DNA of 64,000 bases from NCBI GenBank assembly GCA_030490835.1, contig CM059975.1, positions 35,062,133 through 35,126,132 on the forward strand. The letters are read 5' to 3'. A model generated the notes under the pieces. It searched no databases. It was not told where the DNA came from and was given only the letters and a program-made list of their open reading frames with translations. Positions 1 to 11,929 of this stretch are shown one piece after another. The first letter of the stretch is position 1. Each line of letters starts with the position of its first letter. Source of the DNA: Annona cherimola (taxonomy: Eukaryota; Streptophyta; Magnoliopsida; Magnoliales; Annonaceae). A program made the translations under genes and the position numbers.

Positions 1-1276
1 CCAAACCAAACCATATTGCCATCTAGTTCCGGTTGAACTCAAATCTTCCCAAAATCCAAACAATTTAAAATTTAGGGTGTTTGGTTAGTGTTTCAGATTA
101 TCCTGATTTCATTTGCACTCTATGTATGATTAATTAATAGGTGCATGGGCCGGTATGAGCGTTGTTCTGAATTGCAATAAATACCTATTCACAGAGGAAA
201 AATTTTGGTGTCTAAACTCTTCAAAATGCTTTTATTCTTCATAAACTACCATTCCTGGTTTCCCACATAGAGGAGGTAGATTTGAAGTAACAGAAGTCCA
301 GTTTTCAGTATCGAATTGGAAGTTTTCGTTGTTGGTTGAACACAAATAAAAAGTTTTGTTTGTTGGTTGAACACAAATAAAAAACAACTCTTAAACCTTT
401 CTTGCCTTTTGCTTCAGAAAGTTTCCAATGAATGTATTCTTAGCATTGTTTTATACAGATTTAAACAAAACATTGAGAGAATTTTGTTTTGTGAAAGAAC
501 ACTTGATTTGGGGGAAATTCCCAAATTGTATAATTTAATCCAAATTCGTCATATTTGATGGTTGGTAATAACATTAAAACAATAAATCAAACAAAGTATA
601 ATGATTTGTGCTCTAATTTTTTGAGTTTTTGTGAATATAAAAATTAGAGGCTTTGGGAACAAATATAAATGAAATTTCTTTGCAAATACTATGTTTAGTC
701 ATGATATAATCAACATATTTAGTTGTTTTATTTTGGATTTTTTTTGGTTCGAATATTTTTACATTATCCCAATTTATTAAGAATTTTTAATGGAATTTTC
801 TTAAATTTTAAAATTTTTCCTTTTTTACTATCAAAATTTCCCTATAAAAAAGAAATTATCATGCATGAACATGTGGGCCAGTGGGTTGTGTTGCCAACAT
901 TCTTACAAGTAAGTTTTTCTTAAAAATATATGCTTCATCAATTTTTCTTTCAAAAATGTGAACGTGTGCATTTGTCAGCCTATATGCATATTTATGCAAG
1001 TTCATCATCTATTAGATGGTTTTAAAAAATATGAATTTCTCCATGGTTATGATCACTTCAATTGTTAAATGCTTTTTAAAATAGGGTAAATGATATAATG
1101 CAACTCTCCATGTCCATGCACTCTTTTAATTTTAAAATTTTTAAATCCTAACTACTTATATCATTTCTGTACTTACGATTTAAAAATCAAATGTATTCAA
1201 AATATTTGTTATATCTTCATTTTAAAAATTTAATAGTTATGTATTTTACTGTCAAAAGATGTTAAAATTTTTAAAA
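1..1276. other. AT-rich intergenic DNA
   Basis: No gene recognised. A 31-bp tandem duplication lies at 331-383 (GTTGGTTGAACACAAATAAA occurs at 331 and 362). Short open frames here are chance frames in AT-rich sequence. Confidence 0.5.
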
Positions 1277-2135
1277 GGCAAATTCCACATATACCTAACC
1301 CTAATTCCACTTATATCCATGAACTTTTAAAAATTTCAAATATACTCCAGGTATGTTGCCTAAAATTCCATTTATAACCTCACCATTAAGGATATCTTAA
1401 ATGGGTTGTTAACCAGTGAAATGACGAATATGCCTAAGTCCTAATTATGATTCTACAATTAAAAGTTCTTATTTTAATAAATTTTTAGTACTTGCACAGT
1501 TGTAGAATCATATATATATGTATGAAAAGTGTTTTAATGCATCTAGCTAAAAATCCCATTTATTATTATAATTTTTGAAATTTTATTTCATAAAATTCTT
1601 GATCTGGGTGTATTTAATGTATAAATCAAGTTTTATTATTTTTGAAAATGTATATATATATATATATTTAAAAAAGGGGGTTTGGGTACTTTTTTAAATG
1701 ACCAAACTACTGCTATGGGTACTTTTTAAATGACCAAACTACTGCTATTTTCAACAATCGAAAAAATGTATATATACATTTCCAAAAATAGCAAAACTTG
1801 GGTTATAGATTAAACACATCTAGATTAAGAGTTTTATAAAAAAGATTTTCAAAAAAATAAATAAAAAACGGAATTCTAGCTGGATGCATTGGAACAATCC
1901 CCTTTGTATATATTTGATTGTGATTTTTTAGCTTTGAATGAACCAACCTAAAGTTATATTAGAGCTTAGGCATAGTCATTTCACAAGGGGGCTAATGGCC
2001 TTTTAATAGATCACTAACAGCATGGGTATGAATGAAATTTTAGGCAAAATATGTTGGTGTATTTTAAAATTTTAAAAGTTTGTTGGTACAAGTGGAATGA
2101 AGTGTAAAATTCATGGACATATGTGGAATTTGTCC
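1277..2135. mobile_element. Foldback element, about 860 bp, containing a nested copy of the MITE core
   Basis: Long imperfect inverted arms run over 1277-1440 and 1980-2135. The ends read GGCAAATTCCACATAT on the left and, complemented on the right, GGACAAATTCCACATAT. Matching inner blocks include ATGCCTAAG and its complement CTTAGGCAT. The centre (1600-1850) carries the palindromic core shared by other MITEs, and within it a 33-bp tandem duplication (GGGTACTTTTTAAATGACC at about 1683 and 1718). No convincing target duplication was found. Confidence 0.5.
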
Positions 2136-2225
2136 AATTCTAAACTATATGATTTTTCAATCGAAATAATTTTTGACATCATTAATGACTATCTATTAAT
2201 AAAAATAATAAATGGTTTACATTTA

Positions 2226-2470
2226 GGGTGCATTTGGTAAAGTTTGAGAAAAAATTTCTTCAAAAATTTTACAAACTTTTCCATATAACTATCCTATTTT
2301 TCAATCATTTTAACATATCATCCTATATAATTACTGAGCTTTTTCAATCATTTTTTACATCTTTTTATGCAACTACCCTTTTTTCTAATAATTACCCCTT
2401 TCTTCTCATTTTTTCTACAACAACTTCTCATTTTTTTTATTTTATTTTTTTAGACTTTACCAAATGCGCC
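2226..2470. mobile_element. PIF/Harbinger (Tourist-like) MITE
   Basis: The left end GGGTGCATTTGGTAAAGT and the right end ACTTTACCAAATGCGCC are inverted repeats, preceded by TTA on the left (TTT on the right). The 3-bp TWA-type site and GGG..TTTGG ends fit Tourist-like MITEs. It is 245 bp long. Confidence 0.55.
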
Positions 2471-2574
2471 TTTGGAGTCCATTTGATAATCCGTTAAAGA
2501 AATGAGAAAAAATGTGAGGAAAATGAGAGAGTGATATGATGTAATAGAAGTAATAATTAGGGGTAAAAAAATAA

Positions 2575-2944
2575 GAGGGGTGTTCGGGTGCATGGCTGCT
2601 CTCATGCTTCCGGCCAAAAAATTTTTTTTTTTATTTTTTTTATAAAAATGTAGAGCTAGGTGTATTTAACCTACAAACCAAGTTTTACCATTTTTAGATA
2701 CTTTTTAAGTTTTTTATTTTTTATTTTTAAACACACTGACATTTTTTGTAATTTCTTGAGTCAAAAAATTATGAAAATGCCACTGTGTTTAAAAATAAAA
2801 AAAAACTTAAAAGCATCCAAAAATGGTAAAACTTGGTTTATAGGTTAAATACACCTAGCTCTACATGTTTATAAAAAAAATAAAAAAATAAAAAAATATG
2901 TTTTTATGGCCGGTAGTTAGCCCGGCCTAACAAAATCACCACTC
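2575..2944. mobile_element. Foldback MITE (core-sharing family)
   Basis: The element is 370 bp with perfect 10-bp flanks AAAAAAATAA (2565-2574, 2945-2954) and ends GAGGGGTG and CACCACTC. The palindromic core (GTATTTAACCTACAAACCAAG left, complement right) surrounds a central hairpin. It resembles the copy at 59967-60350. Confidence 0.65.
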
Positions 2945-4029
2945 AAAAAAATAAATATCATTTGATATTTAAAATTGTGAAAGTGATTGGAATGTAGAGA
3001 TAATAATTGAAAAAGTAGGATTATCAATTTCGAATATAGTAATAGAAATTTTTTTTTTCAAATACGGTAAGTTGCTTCCCTAAACTACGAGTGCACACTT
3101 CATCTATTAAATGATTTATGTATGTGTTTTGCCAACATTATAGATTCTGTGCATGTGGGTTGCTGTATGGGTGGGTACATCTTGATTAGGATGTTGTTGT
3201 TGATGTCCATGCATGCAGGCAGGTCAGATTTAAAAATGCAATAAATTTGGTTTTACGCACACTAATTTTGGTCTTATAAACAACACTTGTGCACTTCATC
3301 TGTTACATGCATTTCAAAATGTAGGTGTGCTTTAGTCGATAGCTAAGTTTGGTAGCTTTTGTTTATGTAGAATATGCAGTGACATTTAGGATGGAGTGAC
3401 ATTTTTTTTGGTTTAAGATTTCAGGCTACTATGAGATTTGTTGTCCCCTATCTATCAAAATTGTGCATGAATTGAGTGATTTTGCTATGCTGAGAAATGT
3501 TGATAATGTTGAATCTTGAGACTGATTGAGTTCCTAAAGAATTATTCCATTAGGGTTTAGTGTATCATTTGTGATGAGATTGACGTTGGTTGCCTTTTCT
3601 CTTTTTTCATCCATCCTGTTTTCTTCATTCGTCATCATCATCATCTTCTTCTTCTTCTTCTTCCTCTTCATTTTTAATGACAATTGGTCATTTTATTGAG
3701 AATGAATTCTTTATTTTTGTGAAATGATGCTTACCAGCATGGATTGAGAGCACAGCATTGATCCTTTTATTGGAAAAGAAGTCATGATAAAATTTCTAAT
3801 AAATCATGCCCATTTATATTGAAAATAAGAGCCAATTTACCCTCCTGAAATGTATGGTCCTTCCTTTCAGCTATGATAATCTTTTTATAGATGATTGGAT
3901 CCATATTTCCACGCATTAGAGAATGATCAGGCAGACTTTGCTCCTGATTTCTTCTATTATTCATAGTGCTCTTTGATTAGCTGCTACATAAATTCAACCT
4001 ATTCGTGCATTTTACTGTTGCAGGTCCAC
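2945..4029. other. Intergenic DNA
   Basis: No gene recognised. A short compound microsatellite (TCA)n-(TTC)n lies at 3634-3672. Confidence 0.5.
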
Positions 4030-4605
4030 CTTTTCATGACTTCTCCTTTTCAGATGTTCTTCCCAGAACATGAAGGATCCCCAAATCAATGTACATTATG
4101 GAGTTAGCTCTGAAAGTTCCAAGTAGGTGTTGGGTTAGTTGGATTCTAGGTCATTGATTTGATGCATTAGCATGTGAATGTTTTCTGGTACCTCCATTTG
4201 GCAAAACTGGTCTACCATTTTTCTGAATGGATGGCAAAGGCCTTTTGTGATGTTGCCATAAATTCTCTCTTTAAGATTACATACTGAGGGGGATTTGGTC
4301 TCTGACTTTGTTGGCAGCCAATTCTTCATTTCCACGGCCTTTTTGTGATTTCCCCTTTTCAGATGTTCTCGCCAGAACATGAAGGATCCCCTAATCAATG
4401 TACATTATAGAGTTTGCTATGAAAGCTCGAAGCAGTTGTTGGCTCAATCGAATTGTAGTCATTGGTGCATTAACATGTAAATGTTGTTTTAGTGCCTCCA
4501 TGTGGCAAACTGGTCTATCATTTTCTTGAATGGATGGCAAGATTACACATCGAGGGGATTGGTCTCTGAATTTGTTGGTCAGCTGATTCTTCAGATCCAC
4601 TGCCA
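4030..4605 (-). repeat. Tandem duplication, period 309 bp, with degraded coding-like content on the minus strand
   Basis: Two diverged copies are anchored by GATGTTCT at 4053 and 4362 and by GAACATGAAGGATCCCC in each. On the minus strand each unit reads a similar peptide ending in ANSIMYID, preceded by SIQ(E/K)N and a HxHxNA block. The second unit is open over 4391-4606, while the first is broken by stops and frame changes. I do not recognise the protein; it may be a decayed repeat-containing gene or transposon-derived sequence. Confidence 0.45.
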
Positions 4606-5649
4606 AGGACTTGCACGAAAGAATTAGTGATGGATCTTTTCCATTAGGACCTCAACAAATTCTTGCATAGGCCGCAGAAGTGCCTGAATTTATCACGCCT
4701 ATTTTTTTCCTTAAAAATTTCTGAAAGCATTTGCTAGGTTTTTGACTGCCTGCTCCCAACTTAGATGGGCTTGGGTACGAGGATAGGATACAATTTTCCA
4801 TTTTCAAAAATAAGAATCTATTTTTTCCTTTGTTTATATAATTTTTCTCAATTCCTGTACAACTCTCCCCGTTTTTAGTACATAACAATACTTTTTTCAT
4901 CCTCGTCCAGTCCAAGTTGTGAATGTTAGGGAACCAATCCAGACCCCGCAACTGCAATTTAAGTCTGACTGCATTCCACATGGGCTCTTCGGTTCGGTTC
5001 GGTTCGTTTTTTAGTTTTAGTTTTTGACTGGTTACATGGGCTCTTCGTTGATTCCAAACAATTCCTTCCACATGTTGGATTCCAAACAATTTCTTCCAAA
5101 CAACGTTTGCCCTTTGTTGAAGAATGGTAGGGCAGTGAATTTTGGATTCCACAATATCTTACTGCTTTGGGCTCGTCTGGCTGTGTTCAAATGGGCATTC
5201 AAGGACGCTAAATAAGTGTGAAAATTTAGGGCATTCTTTCTGGCCGGGATTTGGAACTGCACTTTTTGGTTGTAAGAAGAGCCATAAAAGTGCTATTACC
5301 CTGAAGCTAAACGAGAGCTTGTTTCACCTTGCGGTAAAACTACCGCATGGGATGCGTTTGGTATCAGATTTTCCACTCCCATTATAATTTTTTTCAATTT
5401 TTAATACTGCATTTTACGGTTGTAGCACAAATTTTCTCACTTCTAATACACATTATTATATTCTCATATCATTTCTCCATCCCATTCAAGTCTCTTGTAT
5501 CCTTCTAAATACTAGAATTGGAGCTTGATGGAGGCACGGGGCCAAACTGATCCTAAATTCCGGCTTTGCAGTCAACCCTAGGTAAACAAACCTAGGCTTG
5601 ATATGGAGAAATAAATTACGTAGACCACCAATTATATACAACAAATCGT
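4606..5649. other. Intergenic DNA
   Basis: No gene recognised. Overlapping open frames near 4650-5390 on both strands show no recognisable protein. Short direct repeats of ATTCCAAACAATT type occur at 5050-5100. Confidence 0.45.
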
Positions 5650-6201
5650 ATGTTTTTTGAAAATTTTAAAAACCTGTTAATCTAAGTATATTTAAGTTAG
5701 GCTTAATTTCAAATATATCCATAAATTTTATCTTTAATTTTAAATATACCGATTAAGTATGAAAATTTTCATTTATACTCACTAAGTTTTATGTTAATTT
5801 CGAATATACCCAATCTGTTAGCTTCTGTTAGTTATGTAGGAAAATGCTGTATTTTTATGGATAATTTTTTTTAAATGACTAACTTATCCTTCCTCCACAT
5901 CTTTGCTCTTTTTTTTTGCTATTTTGTTATTGGCGGTGATGTAGTTTGGAGGGGGCGCTGTAACCCGCTGTTTTGCTAATCCCAGACGAATTTTTGCTGC
6001 AAGCGGAAGCTGCTCTGTTTCGAATGATTGGTCAGCTTTGGAAATTTGGGCTGTTAATGTTGCTGCAGGATTTCATTGGAGGTCTTTCTTTTCTTGTTAT
6101 CGTTCGATAGTGATTGTTGCTTACAGACGGCTTTGATCCTGAGTTGCTGTGATTTGCTGGCTTTTAGATTTTTTGGATTGAAAAAGATGGCATTGATTGT
6201 T

Positions 6202-6389
6202 GTTACTTGGTGCTTTTGACGGGCTAGAAATTTCTTGATGCTGCCGACTGATGAAAAGTGTTGCTGCTACCACCTTTGATGCAATGCAGATGCAAGTTAC
6301 TTAGTGCTTTTGACGGGCTAGAAAGTTCTTGAGGCTGCCGACAGATGAAAAGTGTTGCTGCTACCACCTTTGATGCAATTCAGATGCAA
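6202..6389. repeat. 94-bp tandem duplication inside the Pack-MULE
   Basis: Two adjacent near-identical copies start at 6202 and 6296. Each begins GTTACTT and contains GTGCTTTTGACGGGCTAGAA and GATGAAAAGTGTTGCTGCTA. Confidence 0.8.
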
Positions 6390-6724
6390 GAGTGGTTACA
6401 CATGCAAGGGGTCTCATCTACGAGCTTGGTGCGGCACCTTCATGGTCTCACTTGCAATGATTTCATAGACAAGCACATCGCAGATGTTCAATTGCACAGA
6501 TGAGAGCGACAACGGGAACTTGCATGACATGTTATGGGTTAGTTGTGTTCTTCGGTTCTCAATGTGATGATTGGCAATCACGCATACGGGGAAGTCGTGT
6601 ATCTCTATGGGATCCTGGAGGAACTGTCTAGCCAGTGGATGTGGGGCCTTGGAGAGAATATGGATAGGGCCTTGTCGCCACGATGCTTGGAATGTGAAGA
6701 TTGGAGCTCATTTGGCTGTCTGGA

Positions 6725-6880
6725 ATCACCACCTTCGCCCCTGCCGACCAAGACATCTTCTTCGGCTTCTAGCGCTTTAGCTACTATCACTTCCGCCGCC
6801 ACGTGCTGCCTAGATGTCTCACATTTTTCGATCTTGCCAGCCTTCTTAACGGGATGATCTTGGCTATCATGGCACCTGGC
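6725..6880 (+). pseudogene. Captured fasciclin (FAS1) domain gene fragment, plus strand
   Basis: Translated from 6725 the frame reads ITTFAPADQDIFF, then a stop in what was ..FGF*RF.., then YYHF..HVLPR and LTFFDLASL, ending near MAPG. The order of TxFAPxDxxFF, the YH motif and the LxxLxxG region is that of a FAS1 domain, as in plant fasciclin-like proteins, which are secreted or GPI-anchored cell-wall adhesion proteins. Upstream sequence is not clearly FAS1. The fragment lacks a start, carries an in-frame stop, and is non-functional as read. Its second half is repeated, inverted, at about 7687-7758. Confidence 0.6.
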
Positions 6881-7569
6881 CTGGAGAGCCACCATAGCAC
6901 GTGGCTGTCTGTTTGCACACAGTCGCATCATCAACCGGACATATGTTCCATGTAGCAACTGCCAACTTTCAGACCTGGAAATAGTTGCTACTCCTTTGGA
7001 AATGCAGATGCACTCACCATACTTTCACCTCAAAATTGTCGTGAATGGTGAGCGACACAAGCAAAACATGAGAAAACACAATGCGCCAGCCCTCAACCTC
7101 GCCAAAGCTCCAAGTTTTTGTATAGGATGCGTGTGGATTGTTTAGGATGGAAGAAAATAGGGGTCGCACATAATACACCTAAAAGGCTTCTCATTTTGCC
7201 CTGAGATCTGCTCACAGCCATGGCTACGCCCTCCAAACGAAAATGGTGTTCCTTCCTTTCTTGCTTTGAGCTACTGGACCTGGATCCCAAATTCATCTAG
7301 GCCGCACTGCATCCATTAGCCACGGTGCTGCTCCAATAAAACTTTCGGGAGCTGGCGACGTTGTGAAGAGAGATGGAGCAGGCTCCGCTGGAATCTGACG
7401 AGGAATAAGGAGTACGTGCTGAAGTTGTCGTCTCCCACTCGATTCCCATCGACAGGTTTGGGCTTTCTCCGGTGATAAGATCCAAGTCCGTTGTTGTCGG
7501 TGACGACCCAGAGCTGCCATGAAATTTGGCGTGATCTTGATCCTCTGGATCGGACATATCCGTCACGGC

Positions 7570-7765
7570 TTAGATCGATAGCAATCGGGAGACAGGATAT
7601 ACCACTACCCACTCGTTCTGGTAGATATCCGGCCATCTGACCGGAACACCATTGACGGTGATAGCAGAGTTGGATGTTCCGACGAAGGCCGCCTCTCCAG
7701 GGGCCATGGTGGCCAAGATCATCCCGTTAGGAAGGCTGGCAAGATCGAAAAATGCGAGGCGTCAG
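7570..7765 (-). pseudogene. Captured fasciclin (FAS1) domain gene fragment, minus strand
   Basis: On the minus strand the frame reads a stop, then RLAFFDLASLPNGMILATM, APGEAAFVGTSNSAITVNG, VPVRWPDIYQNEWVVVY and stops at 7570-7572. This is the second half of a FAS1 domain (leader-YH region, ..INGV.., PDIY.., W.AVH-like end). It overlaps the plus-strand fragment in content (FFDLASL..NGMILA) but extends further. The region continuing down to 7300 is Ser-rich and may be the same gene's C-terminus. The TGA before RLAFF looks like CGA to TGA decay. Confidence 0.6.
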
Positions 7766-8176
7766 GGCAGAAGATGAGAAATGGGTACTATCATCGTTTC
7801 CACGGCCATTGACGGAGTTAATAACGACTGTGACGAAATGAGGTATACGTGATATTTCAGATTTACTTAGTGGGTATATTTAAAGATTTCATACTTAGTG
7901 AGTATATTTCAAATTAAGAGTAAAAATTGTGAGTATATTTGAAATTAACCGTTTAAGTTATAAATCTAGTTTTACTATTTTTGAGATATATGTATATTTT
8001 TGGATTTTAAAAAATGGATAGCCTAGCCATTTTTATAATTTTTTTGGGATTGTTATCAAGTGCACCAGGGTATAAAACTTATTTTTTATATTTTTTGAAA
8101 TTATTTTTATACAATTGTTAATGTAAGTGTGTTTAACATAACTATCTATATAACTAATCTATTTATTTTAACTTTA

Positions 8177-8583
8177 GGGTGTGTTTGGAAAATGATAAAA
8201 TTTTTGGATGAAATTTTTTTGATGTGAAAGTTATTACATTAATAGAAAATTATGTGATATGATAGGGTAATGATGATGTGTAAAGAAAATAAAGTTAAAA
8301 TAGATAGGTTAATTGTATGAGTAGTTATATGAAAATGATTAAAAAATAGAGTAGTTGTATAGAAAGATGTGAATAAATAGTTTTAAAATATGGAAGTTAT
8401 AAAGAGAAAAAAATTTTAGATTGAAAAGTTTTAGTTTGAAATTTTTTTGTTAAAAACAAGCATACCCTTATTCTCTTTATTCTTCATCATTACCCTATCA
8501 TATCATATCATTTTCTATCATTTTAATAACTTTTACACTAAAAATTTTTCATTCAAAAGTTTTATTATTTTGCAAATACATTC
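8177..8583. mobile_element. Tourist-like (PIF/Harbinger) MITE
   Basis: The element is 407 bp flanked by TTA (8174-8176, 8584-8586). The left end is GGGTGTGTTTGGAAAATGAT and the right end, complemented, GAATGTATTTGCAAAATAAT. Both arms carry matching blocks (ATGATAGGGTAATGATGA left, TCATCATTACCCTATCAT right). It sits inside a MITE-core left arm (8100-8160) whose right arm continues at 8590-8640. Confidence 0.7.
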
Positions 8584-8655
8584 TTAGTTTATAGATTAAA
8601 TATATTTAGATTAACATATATTTTTTAAAAAGTTAAGTAGATGGGCATTGTTTGC

Positions 8656-9631
8656 TAGGGGTGTAACTCGGGTCGGGTTATACCGGGTTGGAGTGAACCA
8701 AAACCCTAAGCCAACCGAGTTGGAGTAAACCCAAACCCAAACCCTAAGAATTTAATCCGGGCTCGGACCGGGTTCGCATTGGTTTTGGTTTGGTTTCAGG
8801 TTAGAATTCGGGTTACCAAAAAATTGTTTTTTTCCAAATTTAATTGTAATCTAAAAGAAAATTATTGGAATATACATACCTATGTTTATGAAGTCAAGCC
8901 TCACGCTAAATTCTGCAACATCCTTTCAAAGACTTTTGCAACATCATGCTGAATTTTGCAATATTCTTTGAATGAACTCTGCAAGCAATTTTTCAACACC
9001 CTATAGACACAAATAAATCGCAAATTAGTTAGTTTTATGACTAGTTGGTCATTTCTATTTAATAGCTAATGGAAATGACTCAAGTTTAGCAAATAGAAAA
9101 TGAACATATCATACAAACTATTGTAGTTGAAACTAAACATTATCATATAAATTGCTAAAATAGAAATTGACCACTTGTCATACCAATAAACTTAAAATAT
9201 GAATCAAATTTATACTGCAATCTGAAATTCAAACTAATAAATTTCTCATACTAACAGAAAGTATGATATAAAATAGATTTATTATGCCAACTTAAATTCA
9301 AACATAATTCACATAAAAGTTATTCAAAGCAACTAAATCTAAATACACTAAGTATAATGGTTCAACATTCCAATCTATTGATATACTGGCCACCTATATA
9401 TTAATATTACAAAAAAACATGTATAATTTATGAAAAAATTATATAAATTATACCGGGTTCGGGTTTTGGTACCGGGTTGATGCGAACCCAGGTTTGGTTT
9501 CGGGTTTCTACGGGTCGGGTTGAAACCGGGTCTATTTTGGAAAAAATCTAAAAAATAAAATACATTTTTGGTTTTGGTACCGGGTTGGGTCGGGCGGGTT
9601 CGGACCGACCCGGTACCAAGTTGCGCCCCTA
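8656..9631. mobile_element. Non-autonomous hAT element, 976 bp
   Basis: A perfect 8-bp target duplication TTGTTTGC (8648-8655, 9632-9639) flanks TIRs TAGGGGTGTAACTCGGGT and, complemented, TAGGGGCGCAACTTGG. Subterminal regions are dense in CGGGTT and ACCGGGTT repeats, as expected for transposase-binding arrays. The AT-rich interior has no transposase frame. Confidence 0.8.
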
Positions 9632-9683
9632 TTGTTTGCTGCCAACTATGGCGAGCTATAGGGTATTACCCCTCAACCACATG

Positions 9684-9760
9684 TAGGGGTGCAACTCGGT
9701 TTTGGTTCGGCCTGAACCTGGAAATTTGACAGTATTAAAACTATGTATATTGGAGCCTAA
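9684..9760 (+). mobile_element. Left end of another hAT-like element (right end not found)
   Basis: TAGGGGTGCAACTCGG at 9684 matches the TIR of the 8656, 15982 and 24355 elements and is followed by a TTTGGTTCGG subterminal stretch. No matching right end with an ACCACATG-type duplication was seen downstream, so it is truncated or rearranged. Confidence 0.35.
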
Positions 9761-11183
9761 GCCTGATTTCCTAATCCAAACCTTGATTGAATTGAAATCG
9801 TGCTTAGTTTTGGGTTGAGCTAAGCCCAAAACTGATTTGGGGAGAATGTTTTGCCATATAAAAGCTTTGATTTCCTCTTTTGTAACCCTAAGCTGCTGAT
9901 AGCCCCCTCCTGGTCTTTGTTCCCATCTTCTTCATTCAACCCCCATCTTCGAATCCATCAGCAGTAGGTCGTGCCGCCCCCTCTATTGTCTTCTTCGCCA
10001 TGTCTGGCAGGCAGCAAATCTGTTTCTCCTTTGTTTATCAGGCGACTGGTGAGACGCTTTTCCAACCACAGCAAGCTTCTCCATCGAATCCATCACCAAA
10101 TGAGACACGATGTGCAATTGCCTTGCTGCGGTCACCCTTACTCATATCCGGCAGCCTGCAACCGTCAAGCCACAGCATGGAACAAGCATAAGCTCTGTTG
10201 CTTCAAAATCCGGCCATCTTCTACCTCACATCGTTTCCAGTGAGGCAATATTCTCCCCCATTTTCATTGGATGCTCAAATCATTTGTTTGCACTTGTGCA
10301 CACCCATTGCCATTACCATTTTTATTTCTTACCCATGCCACTCATGTACAGGACATAGTATGTCTTTGTTGAATGTTGCTGACAATTCTTTAAATCTTTA
10401 TTGGTGTTCTTGTTTCGTTTTGGCCGACTTTAGTGATTAATTAAAATTCAATGTGATAGCAAAAATTATTTTCCTGCTCAAATGCTTCCCATTGCAATTT
10501 TTTTAAATTTTTTTTTATTAACGTAACATGTGTAATGCCGTTCCGATTCACACAGAAAAATTTCTAACTATATTTGTGTATGACATGCATAATATATTTT
10601 ATATCTATTTTATATCCCGTAAAGAACTTGTTTCATTCCCCCATGCATATGATATTTATTTTTTTATTACATATATGATATTTATTTCGTACCCCACACA
10701 TAAGCATTATTCATCTTTAATTATATAATATTATATCATATTTTTTGTCGTGTTGTAACTTAAGGACCTATTTTAGATGTATTATGATGTTAAATTTCAA
10801 TTATAATGCAATTAATTGCTTAGATATAAAAAAATAAATTATTTACAATATATAATTTTTAAAAGCTTCACCTGAGCACGTCGCTCTTTCCGATCCCCGC
10901 CGTGTTGGGATTTGGGAATCACTAAAAAAAGTAGGGAAGTCAACATGTGCAATGGCAATTAAGAGGGCAGCGGAAAGGAGAGACAAAGGAATGAGTTGTT
11001 AAGAGTCACACGGGAAATGTGTGACCGCATAAAGAAATTAAAACATCTTTAATTCCAACTGTACTGCATCCCAACGACCTTTCAAATTGACGCCATTGGA
11101 AACATTTCTTGATTAGATGTATTTATAACTCAATTCAAGCATATATTTCAATTCTAGCCCTATAGGTATAAATCTAAGAATAT
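9761..11183. other. Intergenic DNA, possibly transposon-derived
   Basis: A CATATAAAAG motif at 9854 and CT-rich, coding-like sequence to about 10250 could be the promoter and first exon of a decayed element gene. No protein was recognised in any frame. The rest is AT-rich. Confidence 0.35.
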
Positions 11184-11192
11184 TACTAACAA

Positions 11193-11604
11193 GATGACTG
11201 ATCATTTACGACCGGTCGGAAATCAATTTACGACCGGTCAAAAAATATATATATTTTTTATTTTTTTTGAAATTTTTTTTTATAAACATGTTAATCTAGT
11301 TATATTTAATCTATAAACCAAAATTTACCATTTTTGGATATGTATATATATTTATTTTGAATTTTTAAATACAGGGGTATTTAAGTCATTTTAAATATTC
11401 TTAAAATGACTTAAATACCCCTGTATTTAAAAATCCAAAATAAATATATATACATATCCAAAAATGGTAAAATTTGGTTTATAGATTAAATATAATTAGA
11501 TTAACATGTTTATAAAATTATTTTTCAAAAAAAATAAAAAAAAAATATTTTTTGACCGGTCGGAAATCACCGGATTTCCGACCGGTCGTAGAAGATCAGG
11601 CCTC
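11193..11604. mobile_element. Foldback MITE with GACCGGTC-rich ends (core-sharing family)
   Basis: The element is 412 bp, palindromic over almost its entire length with its centre near 11400. A perfect 9-bp target duplication TACTAACAA lies at 11184-11192 and 11605-11613. Each arm has two copies of ACGACCGGTC-type palindromes, then the shared core (TATTTAATCTATAAACCAAA). The central hairpin arms (AAATACAGGGGTATTTAAGT and complement) match exactly. Confidence 0.75.
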
Positions 11605-11929
11605 TACTAACAAAGTAATTATGGAGATATTGCTATAGAAAATGGAAGATAAATTCCTTACATTGGGACTCAAAGCCATACCCCCGCACTCTAGATTGGA
11701 CTCTTTATCAGCCGCACTAGTTACACTCTGGCCATTTTGGAAACATTTGGATATTACGAACCCAACAACCTTGACCGGGTTAGGGGACCCGTAACCTAAC
11801 CTAACTAAGCCAACCAATTTATTACCACATTAAGGTCAAAAAGATGAAAAATATGATAAATTCAACCCATTTTCTTATGTACTGAAAATTGTCTACCTGG
11901 ATATCCAACACAAGTGGCCGACACTATTG

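Larger units (their letters stand above)
5700..7951. mobile_element. Mutator-like element carrying host gene fragments (Pack-MULE)
   Basis: The element is 2,252 bp with a perfect 9-bp target duplication TTTAAGTTA (5691-5699, 7952-7960). Terminal inverted repeats of roughly 150 bp contain repeated AATTTCAAATATAC..CACTAAGT-type subunits on the left, with their complements on the right. The interior (about 5930-7830) is markedly more GC-rich than its surroundings. It encodes no visible transposase but holds two fasciclin-domain gene fragments in opposite orientation. A 9-bp duplication with long TIRs fits MULEs. The insertion split the core of an older MITE. Confidence 0.75.
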
